Shown here piece by piece: positions 45,918 through 54,009 of a stretch of DNA of 64,000 nucleotides. The notes beneath the pieces are model-generated. The model was not told where the DNA came from and did no database searches. It was given only the letters and a program-made list of their open reading frames with translations. Source of the DNA: Xanthomarina sp. F2636L (GTDB lineage: Bacteria; Bacteroidota; Bacteroidia; Flavobacteriales; Flavobacteriaceae); assembly GCF_026410195.1 (NCBI RefSeq), contig NZ_JAPMLM010000058.1:186001-250000 (forward strand), given 5' to 3'. Made by a program: the position numbers and the translations under genes. Every line of letters begins with the position of its first letter. Positions within the stretch are counted from its first letter, which is position 1.

Positions 45918-47509
45918 AGATCTTTTTTATTTACATATTTTAGGTCTAATAAGTTTATCGGATTAATGCCTAAACCTTCAATAGATTTACCTGTAAATCT
46001 TACTACTTCATCATAAAAAAGAGGTACTATCGGAGTCTGATTCATGACCAAACTGTCCATTCTTAAATATAACTTCTCTCTTTTTAAAGTATTGGTTTCC
46101 ATAAAAGCTTGCTCGTACCACAAATCGAATTGCTCATTTTTAAAATGTGTGTAATTAGGGCCATTTGGCGCAAAATTCTTACTGTAATAAAGAGATAAAT
46201 AATTTTCTGCATCAGGGTAGTCAGCAACCCAACTAGCTCTAAACATGTCTAATTTTCCATTTGCTTTAGCATCTTTTAAGGTGGCTGCAGGAATAACATC
46301 TACGTTTATTTTAAGACCTATTTTTTGTAATTCACGCTGGATAAATTCGCAAAAACTCAAATAATTGCTTGTTGTTGTAATAGTTATTTCCGGCTTATTA
46401 TTTCCGCTCTCTGCTTTAAACTGTTCAATTAGTTGTTTTGCTTTTTTAGGTTGATAAGTAAATCCAATGGTCTCGTTAAAACCAGGCAAACCTTTTGGAA
46501 TAAATCCACCATTGGCAGGAATGCCGATACCGTTTCTAAGATACATCATCATTTTTTGTCTATCGAATCCCAAGTTTACAGCTTTTCTTAATAGAGACGA
46601 TTGAATTTCTGGCATCTTTGAATCCATATAGAAAGCCAGATATTCTGTATTTAGATAAGGACCTCTTATCATATTTACCTCTTCAGAATACAGGTTTCTT
46701 AGTTCTCCTTTTGCCGTTAGTATTTCATCTTTATAAGAGGCATCTAGACCAGAAACATAATCTAAATTCCCTTGAATAAATTGTAAAAACTCACTTTGCT
46801 TATCTGGAAGAAAGGTTATTGCTACAGCTTCTAGATAAGGTAATTTGTTCCCTTTTGTATCCCTTTCAAAATAATTATTGTTTTTTCTAAAAACCAATTT
46901 AATGTTCTCTTCCCATCGTTTAAATTTAAAAGGTCCAGTACCAATGGGGTTAGAGCGAAAATTACCGTTATAATGTTCCACAATTTCTTTTGGAATTACG
47001 GAGCAATATTTCATTGTAAGTAAGCCTAGAAATGCCGGAAAAGGTTGTTTTAATTTAATTTGAAACAGGCTGTCATTAACAGCACGGAAAGAATCTACTT
47101 TATTCAAAACCCAACTCCCTGGCGAAGCAATTTCCTTGTTTATCAGCCTATTAAAGCTGTATTCAAAGTCTAATGCTTTTACTGTTCTTGTAGAGTCTTT
47201 CCCAAACAAATAGTGTTTATGAAAATAAACATCATTTCTCAAGAAAAAGGAATAGGTGAGTGCATCTTCAGAAATCCGCCATTCTTTAGAAATAGATGGT
47301 TGCACATGGAGTTCTTCGTCCATTTGCACCAAGCCATTAAATAATTGGTTTACAGCCCAGATATCTGCATTGTCTTTTGCAAAAGCAGGATCTAAAGAGC
47401 CTATGTTTTTATGTTCGTTGTAGCGAAATACATTTAGATTTTCTTTGTTATTTCTAGTACAGTTAAAGAAAAGTAGAAAAAGTAAGAAAAGTAAAAGTAG
47501 ATTTTTCAT
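45914..47509 (-). CDS. Extracellular solute-binding lipoprotein, family 5 (peptide type)
   Basis: A 531-residue lipoprotein (lipobox LFFNC, Cys about 17) of the SBP family 5, like OppA/DppA. The family signature is visible as YNEHKNIGSLDPAFAKDN at the N-terminus and NPIGTGPFKFKRWEENIKLVF (about 190-210). It would bind peptides or similar ligands in the periplasm. No ABC permease or ATPase gene is next to it, so it is an orphan here and must work with a transporter encoded elsewhere or have another role. It overlaps the YhhN gene by four bases at the stops. Confidence 0.9.
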   Translation of the reverse strand: MKNLLLLFLLFLLFFNCTRNNKENLNVFRYNEHKNIGSLDPAFAKDNADIWAVNQLFNGLVQMDEELHVQPSISKEWRISEDALTYSFFLRNDVYFHKHYLFGKDSTRTVKALDFEYSFNRLINKEIASPGSWVLNKVDSFRAVNDSLFQIKLKQPFPAFLGLLTMKYCSVIPKEIVEHYNGNFRSNPIGTGPFKFKRWEENIKLVFRKNNNYFERDTKGNKLPYLEAVAITFLPDKQSEFLQFIQGNLDYVSGLDASYKDEILTAKGELRNLYSEEVNMIRGPYLNTEYLAFYMDSKMPEIQSSLLRKAVNLGFDRQKMMMYLRNGIGIPANGGFIPKGLPGFNETIGFTYQPKKAKQLIEQFKAESGNNKPEITITTTSNYLSFCEFIQRELQKIGLKINVDVIPAATLKDAKANGKLDMFRASWVADYPDAENYLSLYYSKNFAPNGPNYTHFKNEQFDLWYEQAFMETNTLKREKLYLRMDSLVMNQTPIVPLFYDEVVRFTGKSIEGLGINPINLLDLKYVNKKDL

Positions 47510-47567
47510 TTATAAAATTAAAATACTATATTTATATGTTATTAATCAAATATTAATTTTTAAAATT

Positions 47568-48386
47568 ATGAAAAAAAATTACATTCTATTTTTATTTACT
47601 GCTTTATTTATTCATACAATAAATGCACAAATTACATTAACCCAGAATACAGATAATGTTATTACTGCTTCAAACAGTGTTGCTTGTCCTAGTGGTGATA
47701 ACCAACAAGCTAGGTTGTTTGATTTAGCAAGTTATGGTGTTACTTCTGATTTTGAATTAACTAGTGGTGAGATTGGAGTTCAATCTGTATCAGCTACTTT
47801 CGATGTAACAGTAAATATTTATGATTCTAACGCTTCATTTCCAACAGGATACCCTGGAACTTTATTAGGAAGTCAAGTTGTTACAATTCCTTTAGGTTCT
47901 GATGAGACAATTGTTAGTTACAGTTTCTCTCCACCAATTACAATTCCTGCCACCTCTACACACGTTCTAGTTGAAGTTGCTCAATCTGATACAACTAGTT
48001 GGTTTATTGGAGGAACTGCAGATGAAACTGCCGATTGTTATCTTAAAAGTGCTGCATGTTCAATAACAGATTATACTACTCCAGGATTGATTAGTTTTCC
48101 TGACGCACATTTTTATATCACAGTTTCCGGAAATTTGTTAAGTGTAGAAGAGTATAGCTTGGATAGTGTTTCAATTTTTCCTAACCCTGTAAAGGACGTT
48201 GTAAATATTGAAATGCATAAATCTATTAAAGTGAAAAATGCTAAAATATATTCCATTACAGGACAAGTTGTTTTACAAGTTGAAAATGCTAGAAAACTAG
48301 ATGTGTCTAATCTTAATCCTGGAATTTATTTGTTAAAAGTAGAAACAGATAAAGGAGATATTACTAGAAAAATTATTAAAAGTTAG
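47568..48386 (+). CDS. Secreted protein with T9SS type A sorting domain
   Basis: Function unknown. The 272-residue product has a signal peptide (ends HTINAQ) and a beta-rich central region (about 20-195). The type IX secretion C-terminal domain follows (about 200-272): VSIFPNPVKDVVNIEM ... LNPGIYLLKV ... RKIIKS. The central part has four Cys (CPSGD, DCYLKSAACS) that may form disulfides outside the cell. The ATG at 47568 gives a proper signal peptide; the earlier start would not. It is divergent from the SBP gene (58-base gap). Confidence 0.88.
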   Translation: MKKNYILFLFTALFIHTINAQITLTQNTDNVITASNSVACPSGDNQQARLFDLASYGVTSDFELTSGEIGVQSVSATFDVTVNIYDSNASFPTGYPGTLLGSQVVTIPLGSDETIVSYSFSPPITIPATSTHVLVEVAQSDTTSWFIGGTADETADCYLKSAACSITDYTTPGLISFPDAHFYITVSGNLLSVEEYSLDSVSIFPNPVKDVVNIEMHKSIKVKNAKIYSITGQVVLQVENARKLDVSNLNPGIYLLKVETDKGDITRKIIKS

Positions 48387-48411
48387 AATTATACTTTATT
48401 AAATAATTTAT

Positions 48412-48447
48412 AAAAAGAGCGCTTTATTTATTTAAAGCGCTCTTTTT
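48412..48447 (+). terminator. Terminator after the T9SS cargo gene
   Basis: AAAAAGAGCGCTTTA (48412-48426) pairs with TAAAGCGCTCTTTTT (48433-48447). A -7 box TAATTTTG for mtaB follows at once (48451-48458). Confidence 0.92.
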
Positions 48448-48583
48448 CATTAATTTTGCAACCACAAGCTTTTTATTAAATAAGGTTTGCATAAAAAAAT
48501 ATAAAAAATAACATGACATTTAAATTCTTTTAAAAGTCATTGATTTTCTAACAGTTTCTAATTCAGAAACGTACAAATTGTTT

Positions 48584-49909
48584 ATGAGAAAAAAAGTCGC
48601 ATTTTATACCTTAGGCTGTAAGCTTAATTTTTCGGAAACATCAACTATAGCCAGAAATTTTAATGATGAAGGATTCGATCGCGTCGAGTTTAATGACGCC
48701 GCAGATATATATGTAATTAACACATGCTCAGTTACCGAAAATGCCGATAAGCGTTTTAAAACTATTGTCAAGCAAGCTCAAAAATTAAATCCTGACGCTT
48801 TTGTAGCTGCTATAGGTTGTTATGCCCAATTAAAACCTCAAGAATTAGCAGATATTGATGGTGTAGATTTAGTTTTAGGAGCAACCGAAAAATTTAAAAT
48901 AACAGATTATATTAACGATTTATCTAAAAATGATTTTGGAGAAGTACATTCCTGCGAAATTGAAGAAGCTAATTTTTATGTAGGTAGTTATTCCTTTGGA
49001 GATAGAACTCGAGCTTTTTTAAAAGTTCAAGACGGTTGCGATTATAAATGCACCTATTGTACCATTCCTTTAGCAAGAGGTATTTCAAGAAGTGACACTT
49101 TAGAAAACGTTTTAAAAAATGCCGAAGAGATATCAAAAAAGAATATTAAAGAAATTGTACTTACAGGCGTTAATATTGGCGATTATGGAAAAGGTGAATT
49201 TGGAGATAAAAAGCATGAGCATACCTTCTTAGATCTTGTTAAAGAACTTGATAAAGTTGAAGGTATTGAAAGGTTGCGCATTTCGTCTATAGAACCTAAT
49301 TTGTTAAAAAATGACACCATAGACTTTGTAGCTAAAAGCAAGACGTTTGTTCCACATTTTCATATTCCGTTGCAAAGTGGGAATAATGAAATATTAAAGC
49401 TTATGCGAAGAAGATATATGAAAGAGTTATATGTGGATCGAGTAACTAAAATAAAAGAAGTTATGCCACATGCATGCATTGGGGTAGATGTAATTGTTGG
49501 TTTTCCAGGAGAAACAGACGAGTTTTTTCTAGAAACCTATAATTTTTTAAATGAACTAGATGTTTCTTATTTACATGTTTTTACCTATTCTGAAAGAGAC
49601 AATACTTTAGCAGCAAATATGGAACAAGTGGTGTCTAAAAAGGTGAGAGCCAAAAGAAGTAAAATGCTAAGGGGGTTATCTGCAAAAAAACATCGTGCAT
49701 TTTATGAAAGTCAGCTTGACTCAAAAAGAAAAGTTTTATTTGAAAGTGAAAATAAAGAAGGTTATATTCAAGGGTTTACTGAAAATTATGTAAAAGTAAA
49801 AGCGCCTTGGAATCCAGAATTAGTAAATACCATACACGAGGTTTCTTTATCTGAAATTGGCGATGATGGCCTAGTAAGGCTCGAGTTCTTGAATGAATTA
49901 GTAAGTTAA
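48584..49909 (+). CDS. mtaB: tRNA t6A37 methylthiotransferase MtaB
   Basis: This radical-SAM enzyme converts t6A37 to ms2t6A37 in ANN-decoding tRNAs. The 441-residue protein has the N-terminal UPF0004 domain with three cluster cysteines (TLGCKLN, NTCSVT, GCYAQ). The radical-SAM motif follows: CDYKCTYCTIP (CxxxCxxC, about 155-165). A C-terminal TRAM domain ends the protein. The pattern KLNFSETS and the lack of MiaB features support MtaB. The ATG at 48584 is the most likely start; a TTG lies two codons upstream. Confidence 0.94.
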   Translation: MRKKVAFYTLGCKLNFSETSTIARNFNDEGFDRVEFNDAADIYVINTCSVTENADKRFKTIVKQAQKLNPDAFVAAIGCYAQLKPQELADIDGVDLVLGATEKFKITDYINDLSKNDFGEVHSCEIEEANFYVGSYSFGDRTRAFLKVQDGCDYKCTYCTIPLARGISRSDTLENVLKNAEEISKKNIKEIVLTGVNIGDYGKGEFGDKKHEHTFLDLVKELDKVEGIERLRISSIEPNLLKNDTIDFVAKSKTFVPHFHIPLQSGNNEILKLMRRRYMKELYVDRVTKIKEVMPHACIGVDVIVGFPGETDEFFLETYNFLNELDVSYLHVFTYSERDNTLAANMEQVVSKKVRAKRSKMLRGLSAKKHRAFYESQLDSKRKVLFESENKEGYIQGFTENYVKVKAPWNPELVNTIHEVSLSEIGDDGLVRLEFLNELVS

Positions 49910-49919
49910 ACAAAATAAA

Positions 49920-49955
49920 AAAATCCGAAACTTTTGAAGTTTCGGATTTTTTTTT
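49920..49955 (+). terminator. Terminator of mtaB
   Basis: ATCCGAAACTT (49923-49933) pairs with AAGTTTCGGAT (49937-49947) around TTG, followed by nine T. It also has A-runs on the other side, so it may serve the convergent gene ending at 49974. Confidence 0.93.
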
Positions 49956-49973
49956 CACACTATTAGGTTGATA

Positions 49974-50270
49974 TTATATCCTAACACCAACAGGTAACAT
50001 GCGTTTGTACTTTCTGTTTTTTCTAACAAATTTGGCAATTTCAGGACTTGTAGGCACCACACTTAAGTTGCGCTCTTCAATATCTTTAAAAACGGTTATT
50101 AAAAATTCGTTTTGGAAATTTTCAGAATATATCTCTTCTGGAATAATCAATTTGGTTAAAAAAATCTTTCTTTCTTGTAAAGAGTATTCAATTTTAGCTA
50201 AATAATCATCAATTTTTAATTCATACTGACGTAAAAAGTCATTATCCACAAGTTCAGATGCTTCAATCAT
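49974..50270 (-). CDS. Conserved-looking small protein of unknown function
   Basis: A 98-residue hydrophilic protein without signal or membrane segment. It has a helical, acidic N-terminus (IEASELVDNDFLRQYELKIDDYLAKIEYSL) and a basic C-terminus (FVRKNRKYKRMLPVGVRI). The middle reads as alternating strand and helix (RKIFLTKLIIPEEI). I do not recognise the family. Its single-gene placement with ordinary codon use argues that it is real. Confidence 0.7.
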   Translation of the reverse strand: MIEASELVDNDFLRQYELKIDDYLAKIEYSLQERKIFLTKLIIPEEIYSENFQNEFLITVFKDIEERNLSVVPTSPEIAKFVRKNRKYKRMLPVGVRI

Positions 50271-50390
50271 AATTAGAATGTGTTTTATTTAAAAGGAATT
50301 TATAGGAGTCAGTACTATTTTTCAATAGTTTTGTAATGCAAATTTACGAAAAATAATTGTAATAATGATTTTTAACCTACTTAAAAGCTT

Positions 50391-51065
50391 ATGAGTCAAG
50401 ATATCATACACGTTTATTTTGTTCCTGGAATGGCGGCAGGTCCATCGATTTTTGAGAACATAAAATTACCAGAAAATCAATTTGAAATGCATATGTTAGA
50501 ATGGTTGATACCTTCTAAAAATGAGACAATTGAGCATTATTCTAGACGCATGGTTGAACTTATTAAACACGATAACGTTGTCCTAATTGGAGTCTCTTTT
50601 GGTGGGATCATGGTTCAGGAAATGAGTAAACATTTAACACTAAAAAAACTTATTGTAGTTTCTAGTGTAAAGACAAAGCATGAGTTTTCAAAACGTATGA
50701 AAATAGCCAAAATAACGAAAGCTTATAAAATAATGCCTACCAGTCTAGTAAATAATATAGATGCATTAGCAAAATATACTTTTGGAAATACTATAAAAAA
50801 ACGAGTTGCTTTATATAGAAAATATCTTTCAGTAACCAATAAAGACTATTTAGATTGGGCTATTGAACAAGTTATTTGTTGGGATCAAGATAAACCGAAT
50901 CCTAATGCCATTCATATTCATGGTGAAAACGATATGGTTTTTCCTCATCGCTGTTTAGGCGATTGCATAACGGTAAAAGGAGGGACACATATTATGATTA
51001 TCGATAGGTATAAATGGTTTAATGAAAATTTACCAAAATTAATATTAGATGAAGATTTGGCTTAA
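50391..51065 (+). CDS. Alpha/beta hydrolase
   Basis: A 224-residue soluble hydrolase. The nucleophile elbow is GVSFGG (Ser about residue 67), the acid is likely the Asp in HGENDMVFP (about 186) and the His is in GGTHIMI (about 203). An oxyanion-type VPGMAAGPSIF is near the N-terminus. The lid region is short and basic. The substrate cannot be told. It is followed after 39 bases by the lytic transglycosylase gene. Confidence 0.87.
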   Translation: MSQDIIHVYFVPGMAAGPSIFENIKLPENQFEMHMLEWLIPSKNETIEHYSRRMVELIKHDNVVLIGVSFGGIMVQEMSKHLTLKKLIVVSSVKTKHEFSKRMKIAKITKAYKIMPTSLVNNIDALAKYTFGNTIKKRVALYRKYLSVTNKDYLDWAIEQVICWDQDKPNPNAIHIHGENDMVFPHRCLGDCITVKGGTHIMIIDRYKWFNENLPKLILDEDLA

Positions 51066-51104
51066 AAATTGCAGTAATTTCACTAAATTTATAAAAACTA
51101 TTAT

Positions 51105-52037
51105 ATGATGAAATGGGTTAAAAATATACTGGCTTTCATTGGGTTATCCAGTTTAATGATGATTTTTGTTTTCGCACTTCAAGATGCACCAACAGACGAA
51201 AATTTTGAAAAAAAATTAATAAACGATTATAATGTTTATGCACTTCAAATTCCTGAATATTTAAATTTTGCAGGGGAGGATATTCCATTAGATGATCCAG
51301 ATATACATGAACGAATGGATAGAGAATTATTAGTCAATACCTATTGGCAGTCTAATGGCTTGTTAATGTTTAAAAGGGCTCATAAGTATTTTCCAATTAT
51401 AGAGCCTATTCTAAAGAAACATGGTGTTCCAGACGATTTTAAATACTTGGCAGTTATTGAAAGTGGGTTAGTAAATGTTGTTTCTCCTGCCGGAGCTAGA
51501 GGTGTTTGGCAAATTATGCCAGCAACAGGCAAAGAGTATGGCATGGAAATTAACGGAAATGTGGATGAACGCTATCATTTAGAAAAATCTACAGAAGTAG
51601 CTTGTGAATATTTAAAGAAATCAAAAGAGCAATTAGGCTCTTGGACTTTGGCTGCAGCTGCTTATAATGCTGGTAATTATGGAGTTTCTAGACGTTTAGC
51701 AGAACAAGATGTTACAGATTATTACGATTTATTATTGGGAGAAGAAACAGGTAGATACTTATTTAGAATTGTAGCCTTAAAAGAAATCTTGTCTCATCCA
51801 GATAAATATGGTTTTAACTTTAGAGAAAAAGATTTATATTCTGAAGTACCAACATACAAGGTAGAAGTGGATACTGCTGTTACTGACTTTGCTTCTTTTG
51901 CAAAAGGATTTGGAATAAACTATAAAATTTTAAAAATTCATAACCCTTGGCTACGCGAGCCACATTTAAATAATAAGTCAAGAAAACAATATTTTATTGA
52001 AATCCCCAAAGACGGGTCTTATAAAACAAAATCTTAA
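51105..52037 (+). CDS. Lytic murein transglycosylase (SLT domain)
   Basis: This is an exported peptidoglycan-cleaving enzyme of 310 residues. A signal or anchor helix (about 5-25) precedes a goose-type lysozyme domain (about 100-220), with the catalytic Glu in VIESGLVNVVSPAGARGVWQ, then IMPATGKEYG and AAAYNAGNYGVSRR. These are the three motifs of the MltD/Slt group. The C-terminal part (about 240-310) reads like a degenerate LysM-type wall-binding segment (YKILKIHNPWLREPHL). It is MltD-like but lacks multiple clear LysM repeats. Confidence 0.92.
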   Translation: MMKWVKNILAFIGLSSLMMIFVFALQDAPTDENFEKKLINDYNVYALQIPEYLNFAGEDIPLDDPDIHERMDRELLVNTYWQSNGLLMFKRAHKYFPIIEPILKKHGVPDDFKYLAVIESGLVNVVSPAGARGVWQIMPATGKEYGMEINGNVDERYHLEKSTEVACEYLKKSKEQLGSWTLAAAAYNAGNYGVSRRLAEQDVTDYYDLLLGEETGRYLFRIVALKEILSHPDKYGFNFREKDLYSEVPTYKVEVDTAVTDFASFAKGFGINYKILKIHNPWLREPHLNNKSRKQYFIEIPKDGSYKTKS

Positions 52038-52055
52038 ATTTAAGTACAAAAAAAA

Positions 52056-52090
52056 GCTTAACTTTTTAAAAAAGAGTTAAGCTTTTTTTT
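52056..52090 (+). terminator. Bidirectional terminator
   Basis: GCTTAACT (52056-52063) pairs with AGTTAAGC (52075-52082), with A-runs before and eight T after. It serves both the transglycosylase and the convergent gene. Confidence 0.88.
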
Positions 52091-52107
52091 ATTGAATCAG
52101 ATATCTT

Positions 52108-52680
52108 TTATCTGCGTTTTCCGGCACGTTGCTGTTTGTGTCCGCCAAAGTGTTGATTTGGCATTTGAGCTTTTTTCATATTGTCTTTCATCATCTTAAT
52201 TTGTTCCGTAAGCATATTTCTTTTGTCCAGACTTTGAGCCTCACTTAGAAGAATTTTAGCTTCATTTTTTCTTCGTTTACTAAACGCAATTCCTGCTAAA
52301 TTTAATTTAGCCATAGCTAAATCATGATCCATGGATAGGCCTAATGTAACTGCTTTTTTGAAGTAACGTTCGGCTTCATTCATATTCTCTTGAGACACCA
52401 TAATACCATGTAGAAAATTATAATAGCCTTGTTGCTTTTTCACTAAAGCAGCTTCCGGATTTTTAATTCTATTTAACCATTTTTTTGCTCCGGCAAAATC
52501 TTGTTTACGCAAACGTAAAAAGGCTAAAAGGATAATTTCATTTTTAAAATATAGAAAAATAAAAATTGTAGATAGTAAAAGATACATGATACCGTTACCT
52601 ATAAGTCCTTCTGTAAATTGGTAAATACCAAAGGCAATTATTAATCCGGCAATTATTAATTTAAATACTTTATTGTACAT
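52108..52680 (-). CDS. Membrane protein with TPR-like repeats
   Basis: A 190-residue protein with two transmembrane helices at the N-terminus (about 7-25 and 30-50). A cytoplasmic helical part follows with tetratricopeptide-like repeats (AAKKWLNRI...; NMNEAERYFKKAVTLGLSMDHDLAMAKLNLAGIAF). The tail is very basic (GGHKQQRAGKRR). It may be a scaffold for protein contacts. It overlaps the previous gene by 11 bases, so they form an operon. No specific family name is certain. Confidence 0.78.
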   Translation of the reverse strand: MYNKVFKLIIAGLIIAFGIYQFTEGLIGNGIMYLLLSTIFIFLYFKNEIILLAFLRLRKQDFAGAKKWLNRIKNPEAALVKKQQGYYNFLHGIMVSQENMNEAERYFKKAVTLGLSMDHDLAMAKLNLAGIAFSKRRKNEAKILLSEAQSLDKRNMLTEQIKMMKDNMKKAQMPNQHFGGHKQQRAGKRR

Positions 52681-53566
52681 ATTTATTTGTTTTATAAGTT
52701 GTTTTTGAAATGATTGTTGTTGGTATTTCTAAATCTTCCACTTGGTTTATAACTGTTGTTCCTTTTGTTGTTGAAGTTACTGTTATAAGTTCAGGAAAAC
52801 CAGATTGTTTATTTGCAATAATTTGAGTGTCTTGAGTGCCATTGAGTTTCATTATTTGCGACTCTTGTTCAGAATTTAAGGACACATGACTTTCAGCATT
52901 TAGAACAATTTTTTTGCCTAGTTCCATCAAAGTCCAATTGTTTTTGGCCAATAAATCTCCCGAATAATTGTTTGTCCAATGGTCGTTAACAGAAACTTTT
53001 TTCTTTGGATAGTAATACGTCATTTGTTCAAAACTTCTAGATAGACTTTCATTCCCATATTCTTCTTTTAAAGCCTCTATGGTAAGTTCTCTTGTAAACT
53101 CATCTTTTATACCTGCATTGTCAACCATTTTTTTTATCATGGCTTCTGTTCCAGAAACTTTAAGAATTTTTCCTGTTTTAAGCATTTCAATTTTTAAAAC
53201 AGAATTTGTTAAGCCAGAGAACATTTTCGATTCAAAATCTCCTTCTTTACTCTCCATTTTAGTGTCCACATCCATCAAAATTCCATAAATATTTGATGTT
53301 GTTTGTAATTTAAACCTCATAAATTTAAAATTTATGAGATATGAACTATCAGTTTTTGCCGTTACAATTAAATTAAAATCACATTCTAAATTGTTAGACA
53401 TTTCATGTTTAGAACCATTCATGTCTTGAGTAATTTGTTGTGTCGAAATCTGTGTAACATTCAGATTGTCACCTATGTTAAGGTTGTATTCTAATGTGTT
53501 TTGTGAGAAGACAAGATTAGAAACAACTAGAAAAAATATAGTTATTTTGGCAACAAAAGGGTTCAT
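52670..53566 (-). CDS. DUF6263-like secreted protein
   Basis: Function unknown. The 298-residue protein has a signal peptide (MNPFVAKITIFFLVVSNLVFSQ) and a beta-rich body. The body starts with YNLNIGDNLNVTQISTQQITQDMNG, a pattern seen in DUF6263 proteins, and contains the later SYFEQMTYYYPKK-like stretch before HWTNNYSG. The ATG at 53564-53566 is chosen, because the upstream TTG would put ten polar residues before the signal peptide. It is the first gene of a two-gene operon. Confidence 0.8.
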   Translation of the reverse strand: MNPFVAKITIFFLVVSNLVFSQNTLEYNLNIGDNLNVTQISTQQITQDMNGSKHEMSNNLECDFNLIVTAKTDSSYLINFKFMRFKLQTTSNIYGILMDVDTKMESKEGDFESKMFSGLTNSVLKIEMLKTGKILKVSGTEAMIKKMVDNAGIKDEFTRELTIEALKEEYGNESLSRSFEQMTYYYPKKKVSVNDHWTNNYSGDLLAKNNWTLMELGKKIVLNAESHVSLNSEQESQIMKLNGTQDTQIIANKQSGFPELITVTSTTKGTTVINQVEDLEIPTTIISKTTYKTNKYVQ

Positions 53567-53635
53567 TTTATTAGCTTTGTTTTGGCAATGCAAAGAAACT
53601 AAATTTTTATTGAAAAAATATTTTTAAAATAAGGT

Positions 53636-53665
53636 TTGTCAAATAAAAAAGGGTTTGTATATTTG
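53636..53665 (+). promoter_or_regulatory. Consensus promoter of rpmH
   Basis: TTG (53636-53638), 19 bases, then TATATTTG (53658-53665): the same spacing as the rpmE2 promoter. The leader is about 65 bases. Confidence 0.85.
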
Positions 53666-53736
53666 CGCTCAGTTTTGGATTAAGGCCAAAACATATTATT
53701 TAGATAATATTAAGAAGATTTTTAAAGATATAAGTA

Positions 53737-53898
53737 ATGAGTAAAAGAACATTTCAGCCGTCAAAAAGAAAGAGAAAGAATAAACATGGCTTTAGAGAAA
53801 GAATGGCTTCTGCCAATGGTAGAAAAGTACTAGCTCGTAGAAGAGCAAAAGGTAGAAAGAAAATATCTGTATCTTCTGAAGCAAGACATAAAAAATAA
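53737..53898 (+). CDS. rpmH: 50S ribosomal protein L34
   Basis: A 53-residue, very basic ribosomal protein: [19 protein letters not shown] at the start and [15 protein letters not shown] in the middle, both classic L34 signatures. It is too short for the usual length cut-off but certain by sequence. Own promoter and terminator. The dnaA gene is not next to it here, unlike many bacteria. Confidence 0.98.
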   Translation: MSKRTFQPSKRKRKNKHGFRERMASANGRKVLARRRAKGRKKISVSSEARHKK

Positions 53899-53931
53899 TG
53901 ATTAACAATTGTTAATATATTAAAGGTGTTA

Positions 53932-53955
53932 CTTAACGGTAACGCCTTTTTTTAT
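53932..53955 (+). terminator. Terminator of rpmH
   Basis: AAAGGTGTTAC (53932-53942 region) pairs with GTAACGCCTTT, allowing one G-U pair, and is followed by TTTTT. Confidence 0.85.
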
Positions 53956-53968
53956 ATCTACTATTCAC

Positions 53969-53976
53969 TATTTTTG
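53969..53976 (+). promoter_or_regulatory. -7 box of carB
   Basis: TATTTTTG (53969-53976) matches TAnnTTTG, 33 bases before the carB ATG. No good TTG at -33, because the rpmH terminator occupies that zone. Confidence 0.5.
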
Positions 53977-54009
53977 CAAACACAATTATAACAATACATT
54001 ACTAAGAAA

